DNA from: Gemmatimonadaceae bacterium
Lineage (GTDB): Bacteria > Gemmatimonadota > Gemmatimonadetes > Gemmatimonadales > Gemmatimonadaceae
Assembly (NCBI GenBank): GCA_014379355.1
Contig: JACMLX010000020.1
Span: 1-51,808 of the forward strand
Reading direction: 5' to 3'
Length of the DNA: 51,808 bases
How positions within the stretch are numbered: the first letter of the stretch is position 1; each line of letters opens with the position of its first letter. Positions 16,439 through 24,428 of this stretch are shown in pieces. Both the position numbers and the translations under genes were made by a program. The notes under the pieces are model-generated. The model had not been told where the DNA came from. It saw nothing but the letters and a program-made list of their open reading frames with translations, and ran no database searches.

Positions 16439-16847
16439 TGCTCGGGGAACAGCGGGTCTCGCACAGAGGCACGGAGGCACAGAGCTTCAGTCCTGCGGTG
16501 CGGCGGTCGGCGTCGTTTGTAGCTGGAACAGCGTTGCTGGGAGCCGCGGGGCCGCGGGGCCGCAGAGAAGTGCAACTGCATTCTTCTGGAACCGCGGTGC
16601 TTCGCGAGCGTCCGCTCGCCTGCGCCACCTTTGCGTTTCCGTTGCCGTTGCTGTTGCCGTCGCTGTTGATGTTCCCAAAAAAATTCGATGGTCATCACGC
16701 GACGGATGCTGTGACCGCGCACTGTAGTCCCCCGCGGCCCCGCGGCTCCCCGCCATGCAGTTTCAGCCGCGCCGTTCATCGACAGTCGCAGAGCGAACCA
16801 TTCTCTGTGCCTCCGTGCCTCTGTGCGAGACCGCTGTTTCCTGAGCA
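16439..16847. repeat. Large nested inverted-repeat element A, gene-free
   Basis: It fills the 540-base gap between convergent genes ending at 16378 and 16919. Outer arms: 16457-16484 is a perfect 28-base inverse match to 16803-16830, and the match extends imperfectly out to 16439 and 16847. The arm carries a repeated GGCAC(A/G)GAG-type unit (GCACAGAGGCACGGAGGCAC). Inner arms: 16539-16559 and 16730-16750 match inversely over 21 bases (GGGAGCCGCGGGGCCGCGGG). Between them are a GAAG-TGCA-AC-TGCA hairpin near 16567, a GCGAGC/GCTCGC hairpin near 16604-16618, and a GTTGCCGTTGCTGTTGCC run near 16640. Short open frames here have no coding character. Related to element B at 42382-42613. Confidence 0.8.
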
Positions 16848-16918
16848 CGAGACCAATCAGCGTATCGGAACTCCTCCCCTACTCGGCATGCGCCCGCTTC
16901 CGCACCGTTCAGGATTCT

Positions 16919-18154
16919 TCAGCGCGCCGGAAAAGCTCGACGCGCGACGACTTTCACGTGCTGGCGCTGCAGATGGTACAGCCCAGCGCCGTACGCCGCC
17001 GCGCCGAGTGACAGCACGGCGCGCAACAGGCTCGCGCCCTCGTAGCCAAAGAAACTGCGCGACAGCTCGCTGGTGATCAGTACCATCGCGGCCCAGAACA
17101 TCAGCCGTGAGGCCGAGTCACGGAATGCACGTTCCGAGCGCCCATGAAATTCGGCGATGATGTAGCCGAGCACCGTCGCGGCGATCGCGGCTTCGAGCAG
17201 TGGCAGTGCCAACTCCAGTCCCGCATCCGTGGTCGGCATTCCCAGGTGCACCAGCGGAATCGTGCGAAAGCTGTGTCCAGGCCACACGCCGGCGCCGATG
17301 AAGTAGATCGCCATGAAGGGGGAGGCCGCGAACAGCGCCGGCACTTCATACCGTCGCTCCACGAACATCGGCGCCGACCATCGACCGCGCCACGACGCGA
17401 ACGCCGTCACGATCGCGATGCACGCCAGAGTCAGGCGCCAATCCACCAGCAGCGATGGGATCAGTCCGACGCTGATCCAGGTCACCGCGACCAGGGGCAC
17501 GAGCCACCAGGAACGGTTCGGCGTATGCGCCCGAACGGCCCGGGCGATCGAACCAAGCAGCGATGCGCCGACCAGACCCACGCTCAACGTCAGGCCGAGC
17601 CGCGCCGGATCGTCGTGCGCCGCCGCGCCACTGGCCCACAACAGCGGGAGCAGCAGGTACGAAAGCCCCATCAGCGGCAGTTGCAGCAGCATCGCGTGCA
17701 GGGCATTGGCCGTTGCGTTCGCATCATCGTGTGCCCGCTCGCAGAGCCACGCGCCGATCAGTGCGCCGGCGACGGCAGCGAACACGTGCCAGATGGTCGC
17801 TGCACGTGACGGTTCGAAGAGCTGCGCCGTCTCGAGCACCAGCGCCAGCGTCGCGGCCGACAGAATCACCGTGGCACGAGGCTGACCGACGCGCCCCATG
17901 CGAGAGCGGCGCGAGAGAAAGCCATACGGGACGAACATCGCGCACGTCGCGAGCGTCCCGAGCGGATCGAGGGCGAGCTGGAAGCGCAATTGCGCCGGCA
18001 TCGCGAACTCGAACGGCAGCAGCGTCAGCGCAGCGATCAGCGCGACCAGGTAACTCAGCAGCGCGCGCGACAGTCGGGCGCCGCTGTCGAGCGCAGTCGT
18101 GCGACTGAGCCCGAGGTCGGAGACGTCGAGATCATAATCAAGCGTGGTGGCCAT
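16919..18154 (-). CDS. VanZ-like polytopic membrane protein
   Basis: 411 residues with about 9-10 membrane helices. The N-terminal ~150 residues match the VanZ pattern: a first helix (LVALIAALTLLPFEFAM), an interior MFVPYGFLSRR loop, then LALVLETAQLFEPSRAATIW and HVFAAVAGALIGAWL, where the family has its conserved Glu-Gln, Arg and small-residue helix. The C-terminal half adds further helices (LVPLVAVTWISVGLIPSLLV, ASPFMAIYFIGAGVWPG, AAMVLITSELSRSFFGYE) not found in the short VanZ of Gram-positives. VanZ proteins give low-level teicoplanin resistance in enterococci; most homologues are uncharacterised. No glycopeptide operon is present, so resistance should not be inferred. Confidence 0.8.
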   Translation of the reverse strand: MATTLDYDLDVSDLGLSRTTALDSGARLSRALLSYLVALIAALTLLPFEFAMPAQLRFQLALDPLGTLATCAMFVPYGFLSRRSRMGRVGQPRATVILSAATLALVLETAQLFEPSRAATIWHVFAAVAGALIGAWLCERAHDDANATANALHAMLLQLPLMGLSYLLLPLLWASGAAAHDDPARLGLTLSVGLVGASLLGSIARAVRAHTPNRSWWLVPLVAVTWISVGLIPSLLVDWRLTLACIAIVTAFASWRGRWSAPMFVERRYEVPALFAASPFMAIYFIGAGVWPGHSFRTIPLVHLGMPTTDAGLELALPLLEAAIAATVLGYIIAEFHGRSERAFRDSASRLMFWAAMVLITSELSRSFFGYEGASLLRAVLSLGAAAYGAGLYHLQRQHVKVVARRAFPAR

Positions 18155-18253
18155 CCCGCTGAGGCTCGGGTGAACGGCTGATTACTTGAGAACGCCAGCG
18201 CGGTCGCGTCGCCCCGAACTTCGGTTTCCCTCCGCCTCCGGTCATCTTTCCGC

Positions 18254-18748
18254 ATGCCCAACGCGTCCGTGGTGCTCCGCACCGCCACCGAAACAGATGT
18301 TCCGGCGATTCTCGAGCTCATCGAGGCGCTGGCCGACTACGAGCGGTTGCGGGATGCATGTGTGGCCACCGACGACCGGCTCCGCGCGACGTTGTTCGGC
18401 GTCTCGCCGAAGGCCGAAGTGATTCTCGCCGAGTCTGCCGGTGTCGTGGCCGGCTTCGCCCTGTTCTGCACGAACTATTCGACCTTTCTCGCACAGCCCG
18501 GCATCTGGCTCGAGGACCTGTTCGTGCGCCCCGAATTCCGATCGCAGGGCATCGGCAAGCTGCTGCTCGGCCACCTTGCGCGACTCGCCGTGGAGCGGGA
18601 CTGCGGGCGCGTCGAATGGGCCGTGCTGGACTGGAACACGCCGTCCATCGGGTTCTACGAGTCGCTCGGCGCGCGTGGCCTGACGGATTGGACCACCTAT
18701 CGCCTGACAGGTGACGCAATCACGACGCTCGCCGGAAGTGCGACATGA
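18254..18748 (+). CDS. GNAT acetyltransferase (diamine/spermidine acetyltransferase-like)
   Basis: 164 residues, single GNAT domain. VVLRTATETDVPAILELIEA opens the fold. NYSTFLAQPGIWLEDLFVRP, EFRSQGIGKLLLGHLARLAV (acetyl-CoA loop, RxxGxG) and NTPSIGFYESLGARGLTDWT complete it. The YSTFLAxPGIxLEDLFVRPE segment is the one shared with spermidine/spermine N1-acetyltransferases, so an amine or polyamine substrate is likely but not proven. The stop overlaps the start of a second GNAT gene by four bases (ATGA), so the two are made together. Confidence 0.88.
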   Translation: MPNASVVLRTATETDVPAILELIEALADYERLRDACVATDDRLRATLFGVSPKAEVILAESAGVVAGFALFCTNYSTFLAQPGIWLEDLFVRPEFRSQGIGKLLLGHLARLAVERDCGRVEWAVLDWNTPSIGFYESLGARGLTDWTTYRLTGDAITTLAGSAT

Positions 18749-19305
18749 GCGCTGCCGTGAAGGACCGCGCCGCACTTCCGCTGGCCGTCAGTGCGACCGA
18801 CGACGACGTTGCTGCGATCGTCGCGCTCAACAACCAGTTTTCCGCCGACGGCCTGACGCTTCCGCGCACCGAGGCATTCGTCGCGCAGCATCTCACCGAT
18901 TATCGGATCGTGAGAGGTCCCGACGGTTCGTTGTGGGGCCAGGTCGCGCTCGACGAATACTCACCGTCGCTCTGCGAGCTGGTATCGCTGGCCGTAGCGC
19001 CGGCCGCACAGGGCAAGGGCCTTGGCCGACACCTGATCACAGCCGCCGTCGATCTCGCGAACCGGCGCGGGTATCCGCAACTCTTCGCGGTGTCGCTGGC
19101 CGACACGCTCTTCCTCGGCGCAGGCTTCCTGCAGTCGTCGATCGACCAGTACCCGGAGAAGATCTGGCGCTATCGCGCCATCTCGCGCTCCGAACTCTCC
19201 ATCGGAAAGAAGTTCCTGTTCGTGCGCGACCTGCCGCCGACGTCGCCCAGGCGCCCGCACAAGACGCGATCGAAGCGGCCGAGTGTGCGCGGCAAGCCGA
19301 AGTAG
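18745..19305 (+). CDS. GNAT family N-acetyltransferase
   Basis: 186 residues, start coupled to the upstream GNAT. LVSLAVAPAAQGKGLGRHLI gives the acetyl-CoA binding loop (QGKGLG) and LFAVSLADTLFLGAGFLQSS the later strand. The layout resembles the GNAT domain of N-acetylglutamate synthases (short N terminus, DYRIVRGPDGSLWGQVALDE), but no amino-acid kinase domain is attached. The C-terminal tail (SPRRPHKTRSKRPSVRGKPK) is strongly basic and may bind nucleic acid or be disordered. Substrate unknown. Confidence 0.85.
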   Translation: MSAAVKDRAALPLAVSATDDDVAAIVALNNQFSADGLTLPRTEAFVAQHLTDYRIVRGPDGSLWGQVALDEYSPSLCELVSLAVAPAAQGKGLGRHLITAAVDLANRRGYPQLFAVSLADTLFLGAGFLQSSIDQYPEKIWRYRAISRSELSIGKKFLFVRDLPPTSPRRPHKTRSKRPSVRGKPK

Positions 19306-19306
19306 G

Positions 19307-19332
19307 AGAGCGATGCGCAGTGCCGTCGCTCT
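19307..19332 (+). terminator. Hairpin after the GNAT pair
   Basis: AGAGCGA (19307-19313) pairs with TCGCTCT (19326-19332) around a 12-base loop, right after the stop of the second GNAT gene. No T run follows. It abuts the promoter-like hexamers of the next gene. Confidence 0.4.
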
Positions 19333-19360
19333 TGACTCGCGGCACCATCGTCCGTAGCGT
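19332..19360 (+). promoter_or_regulatory. Sigma-70-like promoter for the MetX-like gene
   Basis: TTGACT at 19332-19337 and TAGCGT at 19355-19360 are separated by 17 bases, close to the TTGACA/TATAAT pattern. The following stretch (CAAAACACAATCG) is AT-richer than its surroundings. It lies 65 bases upstream of the ATG at 19426. Motif match only. Confidence 0.45.
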
Positions 19361-19425
19361 CAAAACACAATCGTCCACGTGGTGATTTGCCGCCGTATTG
19401 CAGCCACGCTAAACAACTCGCTAAA

Positions 19426-20439
19426 ATGGACGCGCCTGGCGGCTTTTATACGCACAGGCGCGATGTGTTCATGCCCGCTTTGCCCGAGACACTCGCGCAG
19501 CACTCGATCGGTCGCTTCAACTTCGAGGACGGCACGATCGTCCACGACGCCGCCTTCAGCTACGCGCTGACCGTGCCGCCCGGTCCAGTCGACGGACTCG
19601 TGATCATCTGTCCGTCGCTCACCGGCACGCCCGTCATTCAGCAGGCGTGGTGGCAGGATGTCGGTGTACCGCTCGCGCACGAGCGGTACGCAACGCTCTA
19701 CCCGCACGCGTTTTCAGACGGCACGCTGGCGCACTTCCCTCGAGACCGTCCACCCGGCATTCGCGACATCGCGCGCGGCATCGTGGCACTCGGGCGCGCA
19801 CTCGGCCTGCCTGCGGCGACATTCGTGACCGGTGGCTCGATGGGCGGCATGCTGTCGCTCGAAGTCTGCATCGAGAGTGGTGCGCCGACGCATGCGCTGG
19901 TCCTGGCCGCGCCAGCCGTGCAGACCGCGTGGGGCGCAGGCTGGAATCTCGTGCAGTTGCAGGCACTCGCGCTTGGTGGCGCGACGCACGGACTGGCTCT
20001 CGCGCGCGCCGTCGGCATGATGACCTATCGCACGGAGCGCGAATTCGAATCCCGCTTCGGCATGGATACCCTGCCCGGTGACGGTCGCACCATGTCGGGG
20101 TACCTGCAGCATCACGGTGATCGGCTGATCGCGCGATTCGACGCCGCCGAATACGAACGTCGCGTGCGCGCGATGGACACGCACGACGTCGGCCGCAATC
20201 GTGGCGGCTGGCGCAATGCGATCGCACCGCATGCCGATCGCATCACCGCAGTCGGCGTGACGGGCGACGCACTGTACAGCGCGGACATCGTCGAAGCGTG
20301 GGCGAATGCGTCCGGCGCCGAATTCGTGAATGTGAGCTCGATTCACGGACACGATGCCTTCATTCTTGAACGCGAGCAGATCCGGGCAGTGATCGCGACG
20401 GTGTTCGCGAGAGCGACGCTCGTCACGACCACGCACTGA
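19426..20439 (+). CDS. MetX-like alpha/beta hydrolase (homoserine O-acetyltransferase family)
   Basis: 337 residues. The start is uncertain between ATG 19426 and ATG 19471, since neither has a clear ribosome site. A nucleophile elbow VTGGSMGGMLSLEVCIES (GGSMGG with the MetX-type LE), an acid-strand VTGDALYSADIVEAWANASG and a terminal IHGHDAFILE histidine form the triad in MetX order. The lid region includes MMTYRTEREFESRFG, a signature of the family (TYR, then FESRFG). The N-terminal substrate region is divergent: PSLTGTP replaces the usual ALTGD, and the GGC-x-GSTGP block is absent. MetX enzymes transfer acetyl or succinyl to homoserine or serine. Substrate here is uncertain, and no methionine genes are nearby. 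Confidence 0.82.
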   Translation: MDAPGGFYTHRRDVFMPALPETLAQHSIGRFNFEDGTIVHDAAFSYALTVPPGPVDGLVIICPSLTGTPVIQQAWWQDVGVPLAHERYATLYPHAFSDGTLAHFPRDRPPGIRDIARGIVALGRALGLPAATFVTGGSMGGMLSLEVCIESGAPTHALVLAAPAVQTAWGAGWNLVQLQALALGGATHGLALARAVGMMTYRTEREFESRFGMDTLPGDGRTMSGYLQHHGDRLIARFDAAEYERRVRAMDTHDVGRNRGGWRNAIAPHADRITAVGVTGDALYSADIVEAWANASGAEFVNVSSIHGHDAFILEREQIRAVIATVFARATLVTTTH

Positions 20440-20442
20440 CCG

Positions 20443-22089
20443 CTACTGCGCAGCCCCGACCGGGTCGTTGCTGGTTCGGTCACCGGGCGGCGCGCTGGCC
20501 AGTGCGGCCCATCCATTGCGGAACGGGTGCCTGGCCACGAGACCCTCAGGCGCCGGCGCATCGCGACCGCGATCGTAGCGCAACAGCAAACCGGTCGCAT
20601 GGGAGCGCAGCCATGCCGCGGCGTCGGCCTTCGCGATCACGTCGATGCGCACATCCTGCAGATGCCCTTCGAAGTGATATTCACCGTTGTAGGCGCCGAT
20701 CATCGCGACGTCATGTCCTTCCGCGAGTGCGCGCTTCACCGCCGCAGCCATCGGCGCCGTGTCGTAGGGTACGGTGAATGCACGCGCCGCTGCGAGCTGG
20801 ATGGCGCACAGCAGCACCGTCGTCGCGACGGCCACGGAATGCACGGCGGCGTTGCGCGTGATGCGCCCGCGCTGCCAAACCACGAGCATGATCGCGGCAC
20901 CTATCGGCAGCAGCGCCCACCACCACGCAATCGTGTCATGCGGCCACCAGACGACGGTGTTGAGCAGTGTCGTGGTACCGGCCCCGATGACCAGCGAGGC
21001 GATCAGCGCAATGACGCCGGCGACGAGCCACGGCCGGCCAAGTGGTGCCGCCTCGCGCTGACCAAGTCCTCGTGCGAGCAGCAGTGCGATGGCGGGTGCG
21101 AGCGGCAGCAGGTAGTGCACCTGTTTTCCGCTCACGAGCGAGAATGCGAGCAGTCCGACGCCGCCCCACACGACGCAGAATCGCACGCCCGGATCACGCG
21201 GCGCCGCGCGCAACGCACCCATCGCACGCCACGACTCTGGCCACATCATCCATGGAAAGAGCAACGCCGGCAGCAGCGGCAGATACCACCAGAACTGTCG
21301 TCGGTGCGCGAAACTCTGCGTCACACGGCCGGCCGTCTGTCCGAAGAAGATCGCGTGATTGTACTCGGGACCGCCGGCCATCCCGGCGGGAATGGCCCAC
21401 AGCAGTGCCCCGGCCGCGCTGAGAAGCACGGCGCCCGATAGCGACAGGTACCACGTCGTCCATTTGCGCGTCGCGATCGGCGTGGCCCACCAGGGCGCGG
21501 CAATTGCCACCGGCAGCACGTGAATCAGGATCACGGGGCCTTTCGCGAGAATGCCGAGCGTGATGCCGGCCGCCAGATAGAACACGCCACGCCTGCGCCC
21601 GTGCTCGACCGCGTGCACCACGCCGAGCAACGCGAGCAGGGCGCCGCAGGCGAGCAGCGTGTCGAACATGAACATCGTGCCGAAGGCAGCCCAGACGAGG
21701 GCACTGGCCGCGATCACCGGCGCCCATCCGCGCGTGCGTGCATCGTGCGGCCAGAGCGCCCGCGATATCGCTGCCACGAGCGCCAGTGCGACGATGCCAG
21801 CCAGGGGCCCGACCACGCGCGCCCACGCGGCGCTGATGCCAAGGAGCTTCCAGCCAGCCAGCACGAGCCAGAACAACAGCGGCGGCTTGTGACTGTAGGT
21901 CGTGCCATTCAGGTGTGGAACGAGCCAGTCGCCGCGCTGGAGCATGTCGAGCGCCACCGCGGCATAACGAGTCTCGTCGATCGCAAGCAACGGGCGAGTC
22001 ACCAGTCCGGTGACGGTCACCGCAGCGATCAGTGCACCGGCGACGGCGACGCCACCGCCGCGAGGCGACGACGACTCGTACACACTCAT
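20443..22089 (-). CDS. GT39/ArnT-like integral membrane glycosyltransferase
   Basis: 548 residues from the ATG at 22089 (a longer frame lacks a credible start). The N-terminal loop IDETRYAAVALDMLQRGDWL followed by VPHLNGTTYSHKPPLLFWLV is the PMT/ArnT signature: an acidic DE after helix 1 and the KPPLxFW motif. About 11-12 membrane helices follow, then a soluble C-terminal domain of ~110 residues. Family enzymes move a sugar from a polyprenyl-phosphate donor to lipid A or protein on the periplasmic side. Third gene of an operon with a LAB_N protein and a GT2 enzyme, the layout of lipid A modification sets. The sugar is unknown. Confidence 0.9.
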   Translation of the reverse strand: MSVYESSSPRGGGVAVAGALIAAVTVTGLVTRPLLAIDETRYAAVALDMLQRGDWLVPHLNGTTYSHKPPLLFWLVLAGWKLLGISAAWARVVGPLAGIVALALVAAISRALWPHDARTRGWAPVIAASALVWAAFGTMFMFDTLLACGALLALLGVVHAVEHGRRRGVFYLAAGITLGILAKGPVILIHVLPVAIAAPWWATPIATRKWTTWYLSLSGAVLLSAAGALLWAIPAGMAGGPEYNHAIFFGQTAGRVTQSFAHRRQFWWYLPLLPALLFPWMMWPESWRAMGALRAAPRDPGVRFCVVWGGVGLLAFSLVSGKQVHYLLPLAPAIALLLARGLGQREAAPLGRPWLVAGVIALIASLVIGAGTTTLLNTVVWWPHDTIAWWWALLPIGAAIMLVVWQRGRITRNAAVHSVAVATTVLLCAIQLAAARAFTVPYDTAPMAAAVKRALAEGHDVAMIGAYNGEYHFEGHLQDVRIDVIAKADAAAWLRSHATGLLLRYDRGRDAPAPEGLVARHPFRNGWAALASAPPGDRTSNDPVGAAQ

Positions 22090-22096
22090 GATGACG

Positions 22097-22411
22097 TCAA
22101 ATTTCGGCGCTCTCCGGCGACGGGGTATGCACCAACTCTTCGGCGCCCTCATGCCGCGGACGCGAAATGAGCATCAGGTTGCGCGCGTAGATGATCAACC
22201 CCGTCGCCTGCCCCACGATGAACACCGTGTCACGACGATGAACGGCGTACGCCAGCAGCACGACGCCGCCCGCAAGGCTGAAGTACCAGAACGCGATCGG
22301 CGTCACACTCTTCCGACGCTTTTCGCTCACCAGCCATTGCACGACGAAACGTGCCGAGAATAGCGACTGCCCGAAGAATCCGATGACCAGCCAGAGATTC
22401 GAGCTCTCCAT
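22097..22411 (-). CDS. Lipid A biosynthesis N-terminal domain (LAB_N) membrane protein
   Basis: 104 residues, three membrane helices. NLWLVIGFFGQSLFSARFVV opens the domain, then QWLVSEKRRKSVTPIAFWYF and SLAGGVVLLAYAVHRRDTVF, and FIVGQATGLIIYARNLMLIS closes it. This is a near-complete match to the free-standing LAB_N family, named for the N terminus of some LpxB proteins. Its start overlaps the stop of the GT2 gene by one base (TGATG), and its stop lies seven bases before the GT39 start. Biochemical role is unproven; constant association with GT2 and ArnT-like genes suggests handling of the lipid-linked sugar. Confidence 0.9.
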   Translation of the reverse strand: MESSNLWLVIGFFGQSLFSARFVVQWLVSEKRRKSVTPIAFWYFSLAGGVVLLAYAVHRRDTVFIVGQATGLIIYARNLMLISRPRHEGAEELVHTPSPESAEI

Positions 22412-23235
22412 CAGCGGGCTCCCACCGTGGTCACGGCAGGTTGCTCCGTGACGCGCGGCACGCGACTGCGGTGGGTCAGCCACATCACGCCGAGCATGTC
22501 CACGACGCCGGTCCAGAGGCGATTCATCATGCCGTAATGTGACTGTCCGCGAAGGCGTGCGCGATGATTCACCGGCACCGACTGCACGGCGCCACCCTCG
22601 CGACGCACGAGCGCCGGCATGAACCGGTGCATGTGGTCGAAGTAGGGTAACGCGAGGAATGTGCTGCGCGCATACACTTTCAGTCCGCAGCCGGTGTCGG
22701 GCGTGCCGTCGCTCAGAAGCCGCGACCGGACCGCGTTGGCGATGCTCGACTGCCATCGGGTGTACGACGAGTCGCGGCGCCTGGTGCGCCATCCCGCGAT
22801 CAGCACACGCTCGTCGCCACGCTGCGCCGCCAGCGCGCACGCGCGCGTGAGCAGTGCGGGGACGTCGGCGGGATCATTCTGGCCGTCGCCATCGAGCGTC
22901 GCGATCCAGCGCCCATGCGCCGCCAGCACGCCGCTGTGAATCGCGGTGGACTGCCCCACACTGCGATCATGTCGCACCACGCGCAGCATCGGCGTCGCGT
23001 CCTGCGCACGACGCAACGCATCTGCGGTCCCGTCGCGGCTGCCGTCATCGACGTACACGATCTCGAACGGCACCACGCCCAGCAATGCGCTCACGATCTC
23101 CCGCACCAGCGGCGCGATGTTGTCCTGTTCATCGTGGACCGGGACCACCACCGACAGCTCGACGAAATGCGCACTGGTCGCTGACGTCGGCGCGAGGCGT
23201 GACTCGGGAGTGGGAGCGCAGGTGTAGTTGGACAT
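22411..23235 (-). CDS. GT2 glycosyltransferase (ArnC / dolichyl-phosphate-sugar synthase-like)
   Basis: 274 residues. Start at ATG 23235; a TTG two codons upstream is also in frame. ELSVVVPVHDEQDNIAPLVR opens the GT-A fold, FEIVYVDDGSRDGTADALRR has the DDGS motif, and ATLDGDGQNDPADVPALLTR carries the DGD metal site. GCGLKVYARSTFLALPYFDH, MHRFMPALV and RLRGQSHYGMMNRL are shared with polyprenyl-phosphate hexose and aminoarabinose transferases. Unlike ArnC it seems to lack the two C-terminal membrane helices, ending after one weak hydrophobic segment. Likely makes the polyprenyl-phosphate sugar donor used by the GT39 enzyme encoded downstream. Confidence 0.9.
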   Translation of the reverse strand: MSNYTCAPTPESRLAPTSATSAHFVELSVVVPVHDEQDNIAPLVREIVSALLGVVPFEIVYVDDGSRDGTADALRRAQDATPMLRVVRHDRSVGQSTAIHSGVLAAHGRWIATLDGDGQNDPADVPALLTRACALAAQRGDERVLIAGWRTRRRDSSYTRWQSSIANAVRSRLLSDGTPDTGCGLKVYARSTFLALPYFDHMHRFMPALVRREGGAVQSVPVNHRARLRGQSHYGMMNRLWTGVVDMLGVMWLTHRSRVPRVTEQPAVTTVGAR

Positions 23236-23426
23236 TGGCAAGTCAGGGGTGCGGAGCCATTCTCCGACAACTCAAGAGTAAAGGACTTCAGGGCGTCAGG
23301 CACAGGCCAACCGGCCAGTGCGCAGCGGGCCGTCGGAACGCGGGTTCCGCTGTGCACAGTCGTCGCATACTCCAGATCCACGATGAGATACAGCAACGAC
23401 ACCCGACCTGTGCTCGAGCCCCACAC

Positions 23427-24398
23427 GTGATTCCCACGTCTGTGCTACGAACGGCGCGCCTCGGATTCTCGCTGCCGCGCGGATCGGTCCGGCTGCTCAG
23501 CACGCGCTTCGGCAAGATCTGCCTTGCGCACCGCGCTCGCGATGGAACACACATGCAGCTCCGGCTCGTTCATGAAGGTCCCGACAGCGTCGATCGGCTG
23601 GCGTCCGAGCAGGTATGGCTCGAGCATCTCGCTGGCCGACATCACCTCGCCGTGCCGGTGCCGAGAGCCTGGAGTGATGGGTCGCTCATTTCGCCCCGCT
23701 TGATGCATCGCGACGGAAGCGCCTGGCACGCATCGGCGTTCAGCTGGGTGGAAGGGCGTCATCTCGATCGCGGCCTCGACTCGGCGCAGATGCGTCGTGC
23801 GGGTGCGTTCCTCGCACACATGCACCGGGCCAACGAGGACGCGCCAGCCGGACTCGCGGACCGGCGCCCCGTCTGGTGGATCCCTCGACTGTTCGAGCTT
23901 GCCACGACACTTCGCGATATCGTGCAGCAGCGCGCGATGCTGCCGCCAGGTATTTCACCGGCCGTCGCGGCGGAACTGCGACGCACGCACGACGCCATCG
24001 CGGTCGCACATGCCGCCCTGCCCGATGGCGCGCGTTACGCGGGACTCGTTCACACCGACGCACACTGGCAGAATCTGCGCTTCGGCGATCAGCGCGTCGG
24101 CCTGGTGGACTTCGAGGATTTCGCGACGGGTCGCTTCATGCTCGATCTCGCCTGCCTCTGGGGCAAGGTCGAGGATCGCCCGCACAGCGATCGGTTGCTC
24201 GACGCGATGCTCGAGGGCTATGACCGCGTATCGCCACTCCCGACCGGCCATCTGCACGACCTGCATGTGATGCTCGCGTTCCGACGATTCGACTATGCCG
24301 GATGGGTGCTCAGCTGGCCTCGTCTCGACCTGCACGCGTGGGGGCCTGCCCTGTTGCGTGGCGTAGGTCGCTACGTGGACCGGCACCTCACGTCGTAG
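23427..24398 (+). CDS. APH-family (aminoglycoside phosphotransferase-fold) kinase
   Basis: 323 residues from a GTG at 23427, divergent from the lipid A operon by ~190 bases. The kinase core is seen in ARYAGLVHTDAHWQNLRFGD (HxDxHxxN catalytic loop) and RVGLVDFEDFATGRFMLDLA (DFED in place of DFG). The N lobe has FGKICLAHRARDGTHMQLRL; the usual ATP-binding lysine is not obvious there. FSWVEGRHLD matches the hinge. Related to choline, fructosamine and homoserine kinases and to LPS-core kinases as well as antibiotic kinases. Substrate unknown; a resistance role should not be assumed. Adjacency to the lipid A operon makes an envelope sugar substrate possible. Confidence 0.85.
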   Translation: MIPTSVLRTARLGFSLPRGSVRLLSTRFGKICLAHRARDGTHMQLRLVHEGPDSVDRLASEQVWLEHLAGRHHLAVPVPRAWSDGSLISPRLMHRDGSAWHASAFSWVEGRHLDRGLDSAQMRRAGAFLAHMHRANEDAPAGLADRRPVWWIPRLFELATTLRDIVQQRAMLPPGISPAVAAELRRTHDAIAVAHAALPDGARYAGLVHTDAHWQNLRFGDQRVGLVDFEDFATGRFMLDLACLWGKVEDRPHSDRLLDAMLEGYDRVSPLPTGHLHDLHVMLAFRRFDYAGWVLSWPRLDLHAWGPALLRGVGRYVDRHLTS

Positions 24399-24408
24399 CA
24401 CCGGTCCT

Positions 24409-24428
24409 GCGCGCATTACGGAGCGCGC
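24409..24428. terminator. Short GC hairpin between convergent genes
   Basis: GCGCGC at 24409-24414 and again at 24423-24428 can pair around an 8-base loop that contains the stop codon of the minus-strand lipoprotein gene. Weak candidate for a bidirectional terminator. Confidence 0.3.

Noticed and set aside
16405..16848. Several 60-147-codon frames inside element A
   Set aside because: They translate the inverted repeats themselves (Arg/Gln/Ala-rich strings) and have no ribosome sites. They are explained by GC richness.
16919..18154. Glycopeptide resistance gene (vanZ)
   Set aside because: Only the N-terminal third matches VanZ, there are many extra helices, and no vanHAX genes are present. 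Annotated as VanZ-like only.
23427..24398. Aminoglycoside resistance kinase
   Set aside because: The APH fold is shared by many metabolic kinases, and the sequence lacks features specific to known resistance enzymes.
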